This document shows, in pieces, positions 31,493 through 40,918 of a DNA stretch of 64,000 nucleotides. The position numbers were made by a program, and so were the translations under genes. The notes beneath the pieces were generated by a model. That model had not been told where the DNA came from, ran no database searches, and saw only the letters and a program-made list of their open reading frames with translations. Every line of letters begins with the position of its first letter. Within the stretch, counting starts at the first letter, position 1. Source of the DNA: Collimonas sp. OK242 (GTDB lineage Bacteria; Pseudomonadota; Gammaproteobacteria; Burkholderiales; Burkholderiaceae_D); contig NZ_FNOR01000009.1 of assembly GCF_900107095.1 (NCBI RefSeq), positions 163,782 to 227,781 on the forward strand. The letters run 5' to 3'.

Positions 31493-31819
31493 TTATAGCG
31501 CTATCGCTACGCCCCCCTGGGAACTGATCATCGCCGACAAGGCCGCAAAGAATTCTGAACCGTCGCGTGTATTGACCCAGATATCGCCCTTTTGCTTGTA
31601 GTGGAAACCACCGGATTTTGCGGCAATCCACAATTCCTGCATCGGTGCCTGGCTATTGACGATAATCTTGCTGCCATTGCCGACGAACTCGATCTCCAGC
31701 ACGTTGCCGCTACGGCTGCACTCAACATCCAGATCGGTATTATCTGCGGCATGCTCAAGCGCCGTCTCGATCTTGCCCAAGGCAACCTCCGCCGCAGCCA
31801 GGAATTCTGATTCTGTCAT
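31493..31819 (-). CDS. cyaY: Frataxin-like iron donor CyaY
   Basis: 108-aa cytoplasmic iron-binding protein that modulates Fe-S cluster assembly. The frataxin fold is seen: an acidic first helix (MTESEFLAAAEVALGKIETALE), GNVLEIEFVGNGSKIIVN, QELWIAAKSGGFHY and a closing helix FFAALSAMIS. ATG 31819 is chosen because GGAGTG lies just upstream; a TTG four codons earlier is in frame but unlikely. It is divergent from lptM with only 41 bases between the starts, the usual place for cyaY next to lysA. Confidence 0.93.
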   Translation of the reverse strand: MTESEFLAAAEVALGKIETALEHAADNTDLDVECSRSGNVLEIEFVGNGSKIIVNSQAPMQELWIAAKSGGFHYKQKGDIWVNTRDGSEFFAALSAMISSQGGVAIAL

Positions 31820-31860
31820 GCTACACTCCAATCCGTTTCGTTAAACTGTGATTCTAATCC

Positions 31861-32118
31861 GTGAAACCCATTTTTGATTTGTCGCGTATCACCACGGTCG
31901 CCATGATCGCCATGATCCCGGTTACGCTCAGCCTGGCGGGATGCGGCCAAAAAGGCCCGCTGTTCATGCCAGCCAAGCTGCCGCCGCCTATCGTCAGAAC
32001 TGCGCCGGCGCCGGCTCAGCCCAATGTTGCCCCAGAGGCATCTGACGAATCCGCCGCTCCGACACCCGCGGCGCAACCGAAAACCATAGTCACTCCAACA
32101 ACATCCGCACCCAAATAA
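31861..32118 (+). CDS. lptM: LPS translocon maturation lipoprotein LptM (YifL)
   Basis: 85-aa outer-membrane lipoprotein with a GTG start. The signal peptide ends in SLAGC (lipidated Cys28) and is followed at once by GQKGPLFMP, the hallmark of LptM/YifL, which binds LptDE and helps its disulfide maturation. The rest is a Pro/Ala/Thr-rich disordered tail. It lies 8 bases before lysA, the conserved partner. Confidence 0.88.
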   Translation: MKPIFDLSRITTVAMIAMIPVTLSLAGCGQKGPLFMPAKLPPPIVRTAPAPAQPNVAPEASDESAAPTPAAQPKTIVTPTTSAPK

Positions 32119-32126
32119 GCTGCCCT

Positions 32127-33413
32127 ATGTCGTATTTTTCATACAAAAATGGCGTCCTGCACGCTGAAAACGTCGCGCTCAGCGCAATTTCGCAGCAATT
32201 TGGCAGCCCCACTTACGTCTATTCAAAAGCCGCACTGGTCGCCAATTTTTCAGCTTACGCCGATGCTTGCAAACAACACAGCCGTGAACCGGATGGCACG
32301 CTCATCTGTTACTCGGTCAAATCCAATTCCAATCTGGCCGTGCTGCAATTGCTGAGCCAGCTTGGTTCTGGTTTCGATATCGTCTCGGGAGGCGAATTAT
32401 TACGTGTAATCGCCGCCGGCGGCGATCCGGCCAAGGTAATTTTTTCCGGCGTCGGCAAATCGCGTGAAGAAATGCGCCTGGCCTTGTCGCATGACATTCT
32501 TTGCTTCAACGTTGAATCGATTCCGGAACTGCATCGCCTGAACGAAGTTGCCGGCGCCATGGGCAAGCGTGCTGCCATTTCGCTGCGCGTCAATCCCAAC
32601 GTCGATGCCAAAACCCATCCTTACATCTCGACCGGCCTCAAGGAAAACAAATTCGGGGTAGCCTATGAGGATGCCTTGTCCTGCTACCGGACCGCGGCGG
32701 CGCTGCCGCATATCGATGTGGCCGGGATTGATTGCCATATCGGTTCGCAGTTGCTGGACGACGCTCCCATGCTGGAAGCATTGGACAAGTTGATTGAACT
32801 GATCGACCAGCTGGCGAGCGAAGGCATCCACCTGCATCACCTGGACATCGGCGGCGGCATCGGCATTACCTATGATGACGAACAGCCGGTCGCCATCGGC
32901 GATTACCTGGGCCGTTTGTTTGCCCGTATCGACGCCTGGCGCCAGCAAAAATACCAGGGCGCGCCGATCAAGGTGATGTTTGAACCGGGCCGTTCAATTG
33001 TCGGCAATGCCGGCATTCTCCTTACCGAGGTTCAGTACCTGAAACATTCGGAAGCGAAGAATTTTGCGGTGGTCGATGCCGCCATGAACGACTTGATGCG
33101 GCCGGCAATGTACCAAGCCTGGCATGGCGTGCAGACTGTCATCCAGCGCGACGCTGCGGCGCAGACCTACGACGTGGTCGGCCCGGTGTGCGAGTCGGGC
33201 GATTGGCTGGCGCGCTCCCGTTCGCTGGCGATCGAAGCAGGCGATTTGCTGGCGCTGATGTCAGCAGGCGCTTACGGCATGACGATGGCTTCCAACTACA
33301 ACACACGCGGCCGCGCCGCCGAAGTCATGGTGGACGGCGCACAAGTGCACCTGATTCGTCAACGCGAGAATCCAGCTGATCTGTTTACTCTGGAATCACT
33401 CATATCGCCTTAA
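32127..33413 (+). CDS. lysA: Diaminopimelate decarboxylase
   Basis: PLP-dependent enzyme that converts meso-diaminopimelate to lysine, the last step of lysine synthesis. The 428-aa protein has the PLP lysine in YSVKSNSNLAVL (Lys65), GIDCHIGSQLLD, the phosphate-binding GGGIGITY, EPGRSIVGNAG and the active-site Cys in CESGDWLA. The alanine-racemase-like barrel and C-terminal beta domain are both complete. It is translated close behind lptM. Confidence 0.97.
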   Translation: MSYFSYKNGVLHAENVALSAISQQFGSPTYVYSKAALVANFSAYADACKQHSREPDGTLICYSVKSNSNLAVLQLLSQLGSGFDIVSGGELLRVIAAGGDPAKVIFSGVGKSREEMRLALSHDILCFNVESIPELHRLNEVAGAMGKRAAISLRVNPNVDAKTHPYISTGLKENKFGVAYEDALSCYRTAAALPHIDVAGIDCHIGSQLLDDAPMLEALDKLIELIDQLASEGIHLHHLDIGGGIGITYDDEQPVAIGDYLGRLFARIDAWRQQKYQGAPIKVMFEPGRSIVGNAGILLTEVQYLKHSEAKNFAVVDAAMNDLMRPAMYQAWHGVQTVIQRDAAAQTYDVVGPVCESGDWLARSRSLAIEAGDLLALMSAGAYGMTMASNYNTRGRAAEVMVDGAQVHLIRQRENPADLFTLESLISP

Positions 33414-33432
33414 GCAAAGAAACTGGAAGACC

Positions 33433-34200
33433 ATGCGACAGCTCTTGCTCACTGCCCTATCTTCCTGTTTTCTGATGCAGGCCGCATATGCCAATCATCC
33501 GTTGGTGACCGACGACACCGGCACCCAGGATAGCGGCAACCATCAGCTTGAACTGAACACCGACTGGCTGCGCCAGAATGATACGCACAGCCACGTGGCG
33601 AATTTCACCTACAGCTACGGCTTGCTGAAAAATCTCGATATCTATGTCAATCCGCCGGCAACCCTGTCACAGCCTTCGGGTATCAATGACATTGCACTGG
33701 GTGTGAAATGGCGGCTGCTGGAACACGATGACTTTAGCCTCGGCGTTAAGCCCGAGATAACGTTTCCGAGCGGAGATCCCAACCGCGGCCTGGGACATGG
33801 CGCCGCCAGCATGTCGCTGACGCTGCTCGGCAGCTATCAAAGCGGCGACTGGGCTTTCAGCGGCAACCTGGCCGCGTATTACAACCGGTACCGCCTGACC
33901 AGCGATCAGCAAGCCAACCGCACCATGCAGTGGCGTTTATCGGCTTATGCGCTGTATGAGTTTAGTCCCAAGTTGAGCCTGGCCCTGGACGGCGGCATCC
34001 TGAGCAATACCGAGCGCGCCGGCGACACCAGCGGCGACATGCATTCGAGTAGCAATCCGGGCTATCTCCTGACCGGAATAATCTATTCGCCGACGCCGAA
34101 TCTGGACCTCGACCTGGGGCTGAAATTCGGCATCGGCTGCGGTCCTTGCGCAGCCCAAACCCATCGTCAGGTCGGCGTCGGGGCGACTTGGCGCTTCTGA
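33433..34200 (+). CDS. Outer-membrane beta-barrel protein, Phenol_MetA_deg-type
   Basis: 255-aa exported protein with a signal peptide ending AAYA (about residue 20). The mature chain is made of alternating amphipathic strands and ends in Trp-Arg-Phe, a typical outer-membrane barrel C-terminus. The start NHPLVTDDTGTQDSGNHQLEL and the INDIALGVKWRLLE motif fit the family named after MetA of phenol degradation. That family is widespread and mostly of unknown role, so no phenol link is claimed. Its 3' end overlaps the convergent msrQ by 34 bases. Confidence 0.75.
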   Translation: MRQLLLTALSSCFLMQAAYANHPLVTDDTGTQDSGNHQLELNTDWLRQNDTHSHVANFTYSYGLLKNLDIYVNPPATLSQPSGINDIALGVKWRLLEHDDFSLGVKPEITFPSGDPNRGLGHGAASMSLTLLGSYQSGDWAFSGNLAAYYNRYRLTSDQQANRTMQWRLSAYALYEFSPKLSLALDGGILSNTERAGDTSGDMHSSSNPGYLLTGIIYSPTPNLDLDLGLKFGIGCGPCAAQTHRQVGVGATWRF

Positions 34201-34844
34201 ACGGCGGCACGCGATCTTGCAGCGCCGTCGCCGCGATTGCGCCAGGCAAACCAGACCCGCACCAGCAGCAGCACGCCGACGATAGCTCCAAACAGAATCG
34301 GCTTTTCGAAATTATGCTTGCCGGCGCGCATCCACCAGAAATGCAAGATCCCCAGCATGGCAATTGCATACAAGCTGCGATGCAGCCATTGCCAGCGCTT
34401 GCCGCCAAGGCGGCGGATCATGCCCTTGGTGCTGGTCAGGGCCAACGGTATCAGCAGGACGAAGGCGATGAAGCCGACCGTAATGAAGCGGCGTTTGACT
34501 ACGTCTTTGAGCATCTCCGCAACATCGAAGAAATGATCGAACCAGAGAAATGTCGTGAAATGCAGGCTGGCATAAAAGAAGGCGAACAAACCCAGCATGC
34601 GCCGTAACTTGATGAGCCAGCTCCAGTTGGTGAACCGCCGCAAGGGCGTGACGGCCAAGGTGATGCAGAGAAAATAAAGAGTCCAGTCGCCGCTGCTGCG
34701 CGTGATGAATTCGATCGGGTTGGCGCCCAGCCGATCGCTAAGGCCAAACAGCAGCAGTCGCGCGGCCGGCAGCAAGGCCAGCGCAAACAGGGCGATTTTG
34801 AGGAACTTGAATTGCCTGGGGGTCGGATTGAACATGCTGCGCAT
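34167..34844 (-). CDS. msrQ: Haem-binding membrane subunit MsrQ (YedZ)
   Basis: 225-aa integral membrane b-type haemoprotein that passes electrons from the quinone pool to MsrP for repair of oxidised methionines in the periplasm. About six membrane helices are visible, with candidate haem histidines in FFYASLHFTTFLWFDH and LHRSLYAIAMLGILHFWW. It lies 7 bases downstream of msrP on the same strand. ATG 34844 or 34835 may be the start. Confidence 0.92.
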   Translation of the reverse strand: MRSMFNPTPRQFKFLKIALFALALLPAARLLLFGLSDRLGANPIEFITRSSGDWTLYFLCITLAVTPLRRFTNWSWLIKLRRMLGLFAFFYASLHFTTFLWFDHFFDVAEMLKDVVKRRFITVGFIAFVLLIPLALTSTKGMIRRLGGKRWQWLHRSLYAIAMLGILHFWWMRAGKHNFEKPILFGAIVGVLLLVRVWFAWRNRGDGAARSRAAVQKRQVAPTPT

Positions 34845-34851
34845 TCCAGAT

Positions 34852-35838
34852 CTAGAAGTACTTCTTCAAGTCCATGCCCGTATACAGCGAGGCAACCTCG
34901 TTGTAGCCGTTGAACATCAAGGTCTTGCGCTTCCTGGTGAAGAAACCGTCTTCGCCGATGCGGCGCTCGGTCGCCTGCGACCAGCGCGGATGATCGACGT
35001 CCGGATTCACATTCGCATAAAACCCGTACTCGCGCGCCGCTGCAATATTCCATGCCGTCCGCGGCTGATCTTTGACGAAGCGAATCTTGACGATCGACTT
35101 GGCCGATTTGAAACCGTATTTCCAGGGCAGCACCATGCGCACCGGGGCCCCGCTCTGGTTCGGCAATACCTGGCCGTACATGCCCACCGTCAGCAAGGCC
35201 AGCGGGTGCATCGCCTCATCCATGCGTAAGCCTTCGACATACGGCCATTCCAGCACCGGATTGCGCAAACCCGGCATCTGGCGGTTATCGGCTAGGGTCG
35301 TGAATTCAAGATACCTGGCGTTGCCGGTCGGCTCCACTTTCTTGATCAGCTCGGACAAGGAGTAGCCGATCCAGGGAATCACCATCGACCACCCCTCAAC
35401 GCAGCGCAGCCGGTAGATACGTTCTTCCAGCGGCGCCAGTTTCAGCAGGCTGTCGATATCCAGCATCATCGGCTTCTTGACTTCACCTTCAATCGCTATC
35501 GTCCAGGGCCGTGGTTTGAGGCTGCCGGCTTTTTCGGCAGGATCGGATTTTTCGGTGCCGAACTCATAAAAATTATTGTAGGTGGTGGCGTCTTTATAAG
35601 GCGTCGCCTTGTCCATCACGACATAAGCCGGATTCGCCTTCGCCGCCAATTTCTGCCCGGCGCCCGCGTTCCCCTGGGCGAAAGCATCGCCGGCAGTCAG
35701 CTCCAGCAATGCGCCGGCGCCGACTGCGCCTACGGCAATTTGCTTGATAAAGCTGCGGCGGGATTCAAATACTGCTTGCGGGGTAATGTCGGAAGCGAAC
35801 GGCAGATCGATTCCGTTGGGGCGACGATACAGCGGCAT
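34852..35838 (-). CDS. msrP: Protein-methionine-sulfoxide reductase catalytic subunit MsrP (YedY)
   Basis: 328-aa periplasmic molybdopterin enzyme that reduces methionine sulfoxide in proteins. A twin-arginine signal is visible ([20 protein letters not shown], about 26-45). The sulfite-oxidase fold contains [16 protein letters not shown], where Cys146 should bind molybdenum. It is followed by msrQ, making the two-gene repair system complete. Confidence 0.95.
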   Translation of the reverse strand: MPLYRRPNGIDLPFASDITPQAVFESRRSFIKQIAVGAVGAGALLELTAGDAFAQGNAGAGQKLAAKANPAYVVMDKATPYKDATTYNNFYEFGTEKSDPAEKAGSLKPRPWTIAIEGEVKKPMMLDIDSLLKLAPLEERIYRLRCVEGWSMVIPWIGYSLSELIKKVEPTGNARYLEFTTLADNRQMPGLRNPVLEWPYVEGLRMDEAMHPLALLTVGMYGQVLPNQSGAPVRMVLPWKYGFKSAKSIVKIRFVKDQPRTAWNIAAAREYGFYANVNPDVDHPRWSQATERRIGEDGFFTRKRKTLMFNGYNEVASLYTGMDLKKYF

Positions 35839-35912
35839 ACGGCTCTCCTGTGAGGTAGATAGAACTTAGTCACTTGGGCTGACGATTCCTTACAGGACCG
35901 CAGAAAAATCGC

Positions 35913-36584
35913 TTATCCGGCGATATTGATATGGTCGTGCAGCTGCGCCAATCGGGAAATGATTTTTGCCTGAGTGGGAAACTGCGCTTCAAGCTGCTCA
36001 GGCTGCAACGCAAATACCTGCATGCCGGCAGCAACGCCGGCTTGCACGCCAGGCAGGCTATCTTCGACTACAGCGCAGCGGGAAGGTTCGACGCCCATGG
36101 TTTTGGCGGCATGCAAGAACAGGTCCGGCGCCGGCTTCCAGGACGAGACTTCGTAGGCGCTGAAGATACGGCCTTCGAAATAAGGCCACAAGCCGGTGAC
36201 GCTGAGCGACACTTTAATCTGGTGCAACGGCCCGTTGGACGCCATGCAAAACGGCACTCTGAGGGATCGCACCAACTCGAGCGCGCCATCGATCGGTTGC
36301 AGGCGCTGGTACAAAACGGGGGCGATACGGTCGCGCAGGATTTTAGCGAAATCGACCGGCAGAGCCCGGCTGAACATCCGTTCCAGTTCAGTCACGCAAT
36401 CCGCCATCCGGCCGCCCTTGAAGCGCGCTAGTGCTTCGTCGGCCGACAATTGCATGCCCAGCTCCGCCAGATAGCCGACCATCACATCGGTGGCGACCGT
36501 CTCGCTGTCGACCAGAGTGCCGTCGCAATCGAAAATCACCAAGTCCACTGGAACCGGGTCTGCCTCCGCTTTTGCATTTACCAT
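35913..36584 (-). CDS. HAD-family hydrolase (beta-phosphoglucomutase/phosphogluconate phosphatase-like)
   Basis: 223-aa cytoplasmic phosphatase of the HAD superfamily with a helical cap. Motif I is IFDCDGTLVDSE, motif II MASNGP, the conserved Lys is in SSWKPAPDLFLHA, and motif IV is AVVEDSLPGVQAG. The substrate is not evident; the nearest known types are YieH and YniC. ATG 36584 (MVNAKAEADP) lies 4 bases after the ccsB stop, with ACGGAG upstream inside ccsB. A longer frame back to 36647 overlaps ccsB and looks unlike the family. Confidence 0.85.
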   Translation of the reverse strand: MVNAKAEADPVPVDLVIFDCDGTLVDSETVATDVMVGYLAELGMQLSADEALARFKGGRMADCVTELERMFSRALPVDFAKILRDRIAPVLYQRLQPIDGALELVRSLRVPFCMASNGPLHQIKVSLSVTGLWPYFEGRIFSAYEVSSWKPAPDLFLHAAKTMGVEPSRCAVVEDSLPGVQAGVAAGMQVFALQPEQLEAQFPTQAKIISRLAQLHDHINIAG

Positions 36585-36588
36585 CGGA

Positions 36589-37746
36589 TCACAGTTCTCC
36601 GTAAGAATGCAGGCCGGACAGGAACATGTTGACGCCAAGGAAGGCAAACGTCGTCACCAGCAAGCCGATCAGCGCCCACCATGCCCCGACCCGCCCGCGC
36701 AATCCCTTCATCAGGCGCATATGCAGCCACGCTGCGTAGTTGAGCCAGACAATCAGCGCCCAGGTTTCCTTCGGATCCCACGACCAGTAGCCGCCCCAGG
36801 CTTCTGCCGCCCACAGCGCGCCGAGAATGGTGGCGATGGTGAAAAAGGTGAAGCCGACGGCGATCGCCTTGTACATCACATCGTCCAGTACTTCCAGCGT
36901 CGGCAGGCGATCGGCCAGGTAGCCATGCGATTTCAGCAGATACGCCATCGCCACCATCGCCGACAGGGCGAACGTGCCGTAGCCGATGAAGTTGGCCGGC
37001 ACATGAATCTTCATCCACCAGCTTTGCAGCGCCGGCACCAGCGGCTGGATTTCCGCGGCATCGCGCGACACCATGTACCACAGCAGGAATCCTACCGCGG
37101 CCGAGATGACCAGCAAGACGAAAGCGCCGAGCTGGCGGGTACGGTAATGGTGTTCGTAGTACAGGTAGAACAGGGCGGTAATCAGGCTGAACAGAACAAA
37201 TACTTCATACAGGTTGGAAATAGGAATATGGCCGATGTCAGCGCCGATCAGGTATGACTCGTACCAGCGCACCAGCATCCCGGTGAAGCCCATCACCACC
37301 GCAGCCCAGCACAGCTTGGAACCGATCGATGCGCCAAAATCGGAGCGCGTGATCAAGCCGCCCCAGAAAAACAAGGTCGACAGGAAAAACAGCGTGCTCA
37401 TCCACAGAATCGCGGACTGGCTGGAGAGCAGGTACTTCAGAAAGAATTTCTGGCTGGCCATATCCAGCACGCCGCCATACATGGCGATTGCCGACAGCGA
37501 CAACACGGCCAGCAAAGCCATCAGCCAGCGTACCGGTTTCCAGTGCCAGCCGAGCCAGGAGAAAGTCGGCGCAGCTAGCAGCAGCACACCTTTTTCGTAA
37601 TAATCCATGTGGCTGCCATAGCGGTTCAGGGCGAACAGCGAAGCGGCCACCAGCGCGACGGCAAACAGCCAGTCGATCACAGACAGGCGCTTGATAAAGC
37701 TGCTGGGGGGGGAATACGTTTGCGTCAGTTCCATCATCTTCTCCAT
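36589..37746 (-). CDS. ccsB: Cytochrome c biogenesis protein CcsB (CcsA/ResC type)
   Basis: 385-aa membrane protein of the System II cytochrome c synthetase. It has about eight membrane segments and the WWD haem-handling signature (WGGYWSWDPKETWALIVW) near the C-terminus, with flanking histidines in VPANFIGYG and LHMRL regions. Together with ResB it exports haem and attaches it to CXXCH apocytochromes. The start may be ATG 37734, which has GGAG at 6 bases, rather than 37746. resB lies 70 bases upstream. Confidence 0.93.
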   Translation of the reverse strand: MEKMMELTQTYSPPSSFIKRLSVIDWLFAVALVAASLFALNRYGSHMDYYEKGVLLLAAPTFSWLGWHWKPVRWLMALLAVLSLSAIAMYGGVLDMASQKFFLKYLLSSQSAILWMSTLFFLSTLFFWGGLITRSDFGASIGSKLCWAAVVMGFTGMLVRWYESYLIGADIGHIPISNLYEVFVLFSLITALFYLYYEHHYRTRQLGAFVLLVISAAVGFLLWYMVSRDAAEIQPLVPALQSWWMKIHVPANFIGYGTFALSAMVAMAYLLKSHGYLADRLPTLEVLDDVMYKAIAVGFTFFTIATILGALWAAEAWGGYWSWDPKETWALIVWLNYAAWLHMRLMKGLRGRVGAWWALIGLLVTTFAFLGVNMFLSGLHSYGEL

Positions 37747-37816
37747 ATCGTTCCGCTACTGCGCCGGAGGCGCAACGGCACGCTTGCTTTGCTAGCCTTG
37801 CAGCTCGACCGTCAAT

Positions 37817-39979
37817 CTATGCTTCCGGCTGCTTTAATTGTGTTTTCAATACTTCAAATTCTTTTTCAAAGTCCATCGTCTTACGCTGCGAACTCATCGC
37901 CATCAGCGCATGCGACTGCCCTTCCGCATTCTTGTCCGGGCGTATCCACACCCACAACCTGCGCTCACGCACGTACAGCATCGAAAACACGCCCAGCACC
38001 AACAACAGGCAGCCCAGATACACCACCTTCTTGCCCGGTGAACGGGTGACCTGGAACACCGATGCCTTGATCTCGTCGAAACCGGTCATTTGCAGGTATA
38101 CAGGCGCATTATAGAAGCTTGCATCCGACAGTGCATTGGTACTCAATTGCAAGAAGCGGGCACGCTTTTCATCGGCCGGCATTTCCTTCAATCCGTCTTT
38201 CTCACGTGCAACCTGCCACAGATCCCACATGCTGCCGTTCAGGATCTTCATGAAAATGTCTGCCGCCTTTTCCTGCTCTTGCGGCGGCACTTGTTCCAGG
38301 AATCTGGAAATCGCCATGTAGCCGGCTTCTTTACCATTGCCGGCAAACAGGGACAAACCGCGCAGGGCCGATTGCTCCAGCTGGACGCGCAAGACGGCGA
38401 TGCCTTCGCGGCTTTCGGGAATCGCGCGTTGCGCATAGCGATGTGCCGCTGCTGCGCGCAATTCCGGATTCAACAAGGCCGCCCGCATGCGCATCCACTC
38501 TTGCACCGAATCGTTGTCATCGGCGGGAATCCGCAAATAACGGAACGGCTCGTCCGGCGTATCGCGCACCCCGGCCAGGAACACGTAGGCATCGTCAACC
38601 TTGATCGATTGCATGTAGTTGCTGAACTCGCGCGCCTGGCCTGTCTTGTCGCGCAATTTATATTGCACGCTAGGCCCGACATTCTTCAGGTCTTTCTTGT
38701 TGGCGCTTTTTGCCGCATTGCCAAGATGATTGCTCAAATCGTCGCTCAAGCGTTGATCGAGGCTCTTGGCCTTGGTCACGGCGCGCAGATCGTCACCTGA
38801 CTGAGCCATATTTTCCACGTTGAATGGGCGGAAACCAGACCATTCAATCGTATAGTCGCTATTACCGTTATTGGCTAAAGCGGGATTGGCCAGGGAGGTG
38901 CTGCCATTGACTTCGCCAGTCACCGGAAAGCTGGTTTCGCTGCTGCCGGCCATCGGATAGGCCGTCAGCCTGAGTTTGCTGCCGCCGTCTTCGAAACTCG
39001 ATTGATAGACCGCGATCCCCTTGTAAATCAACGGCTGGTTGACTTTGATGGTTGCCGCGAAAGTATGGCCGTCGGCGTTATCCCGGATCACGACTTCACT
39101 GGCGAACAGCTTCGGCATGCCGGTGCTATAAAAGTCGATGATGAATTTTTTCAGCTGGATCGTGAATGGCAAGTCCTGGATCATCACGCCGTCTTTTTGC
39201 GGAATGATGGCTGTGCTGCTGGCGGAGCCTTCCGGAATCAGGGTATTGCCGCGGAATGTAGGATTGCCAAGTCCCAAACGATGTTCTTCCGGGATTTCAG
39301 CGATGATGCCGTTGCCGTTAAATGGCGTTTTGCCATAGAACCATTGCTGCGCGCGTATCGGCATGTCGGAGTCCAGCAAACCGCCGACACAGATGATCAC
39401 GATCGCGCTATGGGCGAAGATGTAGCCCCATTTATTGGCGGCGCCTTGCTTGGCCGTAATCAAGGTGGCATTGTCTTTCGCCACCAGCCTGGTCTTGTAG
39501 CCCTTGGCGGCAATCCGTGCGACCAGTTGCTGCGTCAGCACGGCAGGCGCCGTGACGGAAGTCCACTCGGCCTTGTGGTGAAAATTGCGCAGCGATTGTT
39601 CGCGCACATTTTCGCGCCAGCTGCGCATGTCCTTCAACATCTTCGGGGCGTTGCGCGCGATGCACAATGAGGTCGAAATCACCAGGAAGGTCATGATGAG
39701 CAAAAACCACCAGGACGAATACACTGCGTACAAACCCAGCTTGCTGAAGATTTCAAACCAGAACGGACCGAACTGATTGACGTAGTTCGGCATGGGTTCG
39801 TTTTGCTTGAGCACCGTGCCGATCACGGAGGCGATGGCGATAATCGTCAACAAACTGATGGCGAACCGCATCGATGACAATAATTCAACTCCGTCCGCCA
39901 GCCAGCGCCGGCTGGTTTTCAGCTGTATGCCTGCCGTCGTAATCTCGCCATCCTTGATTTCGTTGTTACTTTTGCTCAT
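37817..39979 (-). CDS. resB: Cytochrome c biogenesis protein ResB (Ccs1)
   Basis: 720-aa membrane partner of CcsB. Three membrane helices lie in the N-terminal quarter (LLSSMRFAISLLTIIAIASV, YSSWWFLLIMTFLVIS, WGYIFAHSAIVIICVGGLL) and a fourth near the C-terminus (VVYLGCLLLVLGVFSMLYV). A large periplasmic domain lies between them. It keeps apocytochrome thiols reduced and helps haem ligation. Transcription is from the cytochrome c4 side; a strong terminator stands between the two genes. Confidence 0.93.
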   Translation of the reverse strand: MSKSNNEIKDGEITTAGIQLKTSRRWLADGVELLSSMRFAISLLTIIAIASVIGTVLKQNEPMPNYVNQFGPFWFEIFSKLGLYAVYSSWWFLLIMTFLVISTSLCIARNAPKMLKDMRSWRENVREQSLRNFHHKAEWTSVTAPAVLTQQLVARIAAKGYKTRLVAKDNATLITAKQGAANKWGYIFAHSAIVIICVGGLLDSDMPIRAQQWFYGKTPFNGNGIIAEIPEEHRLGLGNPTFRGNTLIPEGSASSTAIIPQKDGVMIQDLPFTIQLKKFIIDFYSTGMPKLFASEVVIRDNADGHTFAATIKVNQPLIYKGIAVYQSSFEDGGSKLRLTAYPMAGSSETSFPVTGEVNGSTSLANPALANNGNSDYTIEWSGFRPFNVENMAQSGDDLRAVTKAKSLDQRLSDDLSNHLGNAAKSANKKDLKNVGPSVQYKLRDKTGQAREFSNYMQSIKVDDAYVFLAGVRDTPDEPFRYLRIPADDNDSVQEWMRMRAALLNPELRAAAAHRYAQRAIPESREGIAVLRVQLEQSALRGLSLFAGNGKEAGYMAISRFLEQVPPQEQEKAADIFMKILNGSMWDLWQVAREKDGLKEMPADEKRARFLQLSTNALSDASFYNAPVYLQMTGFDEIKASVFQVTRSPGKKVVYLGCLLLVLGVFSMLYVRERRLWVWIRPDKNAEGQSHALMAMSSQRKTMDFEKEFEVLKTQLKQPEA

Positions 39980-40006
39980 AGCCGATTCATCTTTTTGAAA
40001 AGAAAA

Positions 40007-40028
40007 AGGGGTGGCCTAGGCCACCCCT
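40007..40028 (-). terminator. Rho-independent terminator after cytochrome c4 gene
   Basis: Self-complementary AGGGGTGG-CCTAGG-CCACCCCT; on the minus strand it is followed by TTTTTCTTTT. It lies 27 bases after the cytochrome stop and before the resB start, separating the two transcripts. Confidence 0.8.
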
Positions 40029-40054
40029 GAATACATGTTTTATTATTATTATTT

Positions 40055-40720
40055 TTACTTCAGGCCGGCGATATAGTCAGCTACAGCTTTGATTTCATCA
40101 TCAGACATGTCCTTGGCGATCGTCGTCATCATCGGCCCGTTCTTGCGGACGCCGCTGCGGAAATTGGTCAACTCAGCCACGGTGTAGTCCTGATGCTGGC
40201 CGCCGATGCGCGGAAACTGGGCCGGGATGCCGGCGCCGTTCGGGCTGTGGCAACCGGCACAAGCCGGAACGCTCTTTTCGGCAATCCCGCCGCGATAGAT
40301 CTTTTTGCCCAGGTCCAGCGTATCCTTATTCCTGGCGGCGCCGGGTTTGGCCGCTTGCGCATCCAGGTAGGCAGCGATGTTTTTCATTTCATCGTCGGTC
40401 AACAGCTTGGCCAGCGGCGACATGATCGGATTGTTCCGGTCGGCGCCCTGGAAATTGGTCAACTGCTTGTGGATATACGCAGCGTGCTGGCCGCCCAGTT
40501 TCGGGTTGGTGCTGATGGTCGAAGCACCGGCTGCACCGTGGCAAGAAACGCAAGCGGTAATGTTGCGCGCTGCGTCGCCATTGGTATACAGTGCTTCGCC
40601 CTTGGCTGGATCCGCTTTGGCAGGCCCGGCTTTTGGCGCATCCGCAGCATAGGCCACGGAGGAAAGTGCTAGCACTGCAACGAAGAAAGATGTCACTACT
40701 GGAAAAAACGCACGGTTCAT
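40055..40720 (-). CDS. Dihaem cytochrome c4
   Basis: 221-aa periplasmic electron carrier with a signal peptide ending AYA (about residue 25). Two haem sites, CVSCHG (57-61) and CAGCHS (154-158), sit in two similar class I domains. Each domain has the NNPIMSPLAK or KNGPMMTTIAK loop that provides the axial Met. Tandem cytochrome c4/c553 proteins feed cytochrome oxidases in proteobacteria. It neighbours the CcsB/ResB maturation genes, which presumably load its haems. Confidence 0.92.
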   Translation of the reverse strand: MNRAFFPVVTSFFVAVLALSSVAYAADAPKAGPAKADPAKGEALYTNGDAARNITACVSCHGAAGASTISTNPKLGGQHAAYIHKQLTNFQGADRNNPIMSPLAKLLTDDEMKNIAAYLDAQAAKPGAARNKDTLDLGKKIYRGGIAEKSVPACAGCHSPNGAGIPAQFPRIGGQHQDYTVAELTNFRSGVRKNGPMMTTIAKDMSDDEIKAVADYIAGLK

Positions 40721-40918
40721 TCAAACACCCTGAGACTTGATTTTAGAATTCGGTGGCGACGAAGCTGAGCGGCTGAGCACCATCAATTGATTGCCTGGCT
40801 CCCAAAGGCTATCAATTGCGTATAAGGCAAAGCTAAGCAGAACAGCAGTACATAACCCCTTATTGTACAATAGCTTTCCGGCATTTTTGCCCCCCTTACC
40901 GCATTTTCTGCTCAACCC

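Noticed and set aside
31320..31530. Small plus-strand open frame between the exported protein gene and cyaY
   Set aside because: About 65 codons, no ribosome site, no recognisable motif, and it overlaps the end of cyaY.
33433..34200. Phenol degradation role for the MetA-type barrel
   Set aside because: The family name comes from one pathway; no aromatic degradation genes are nearby.
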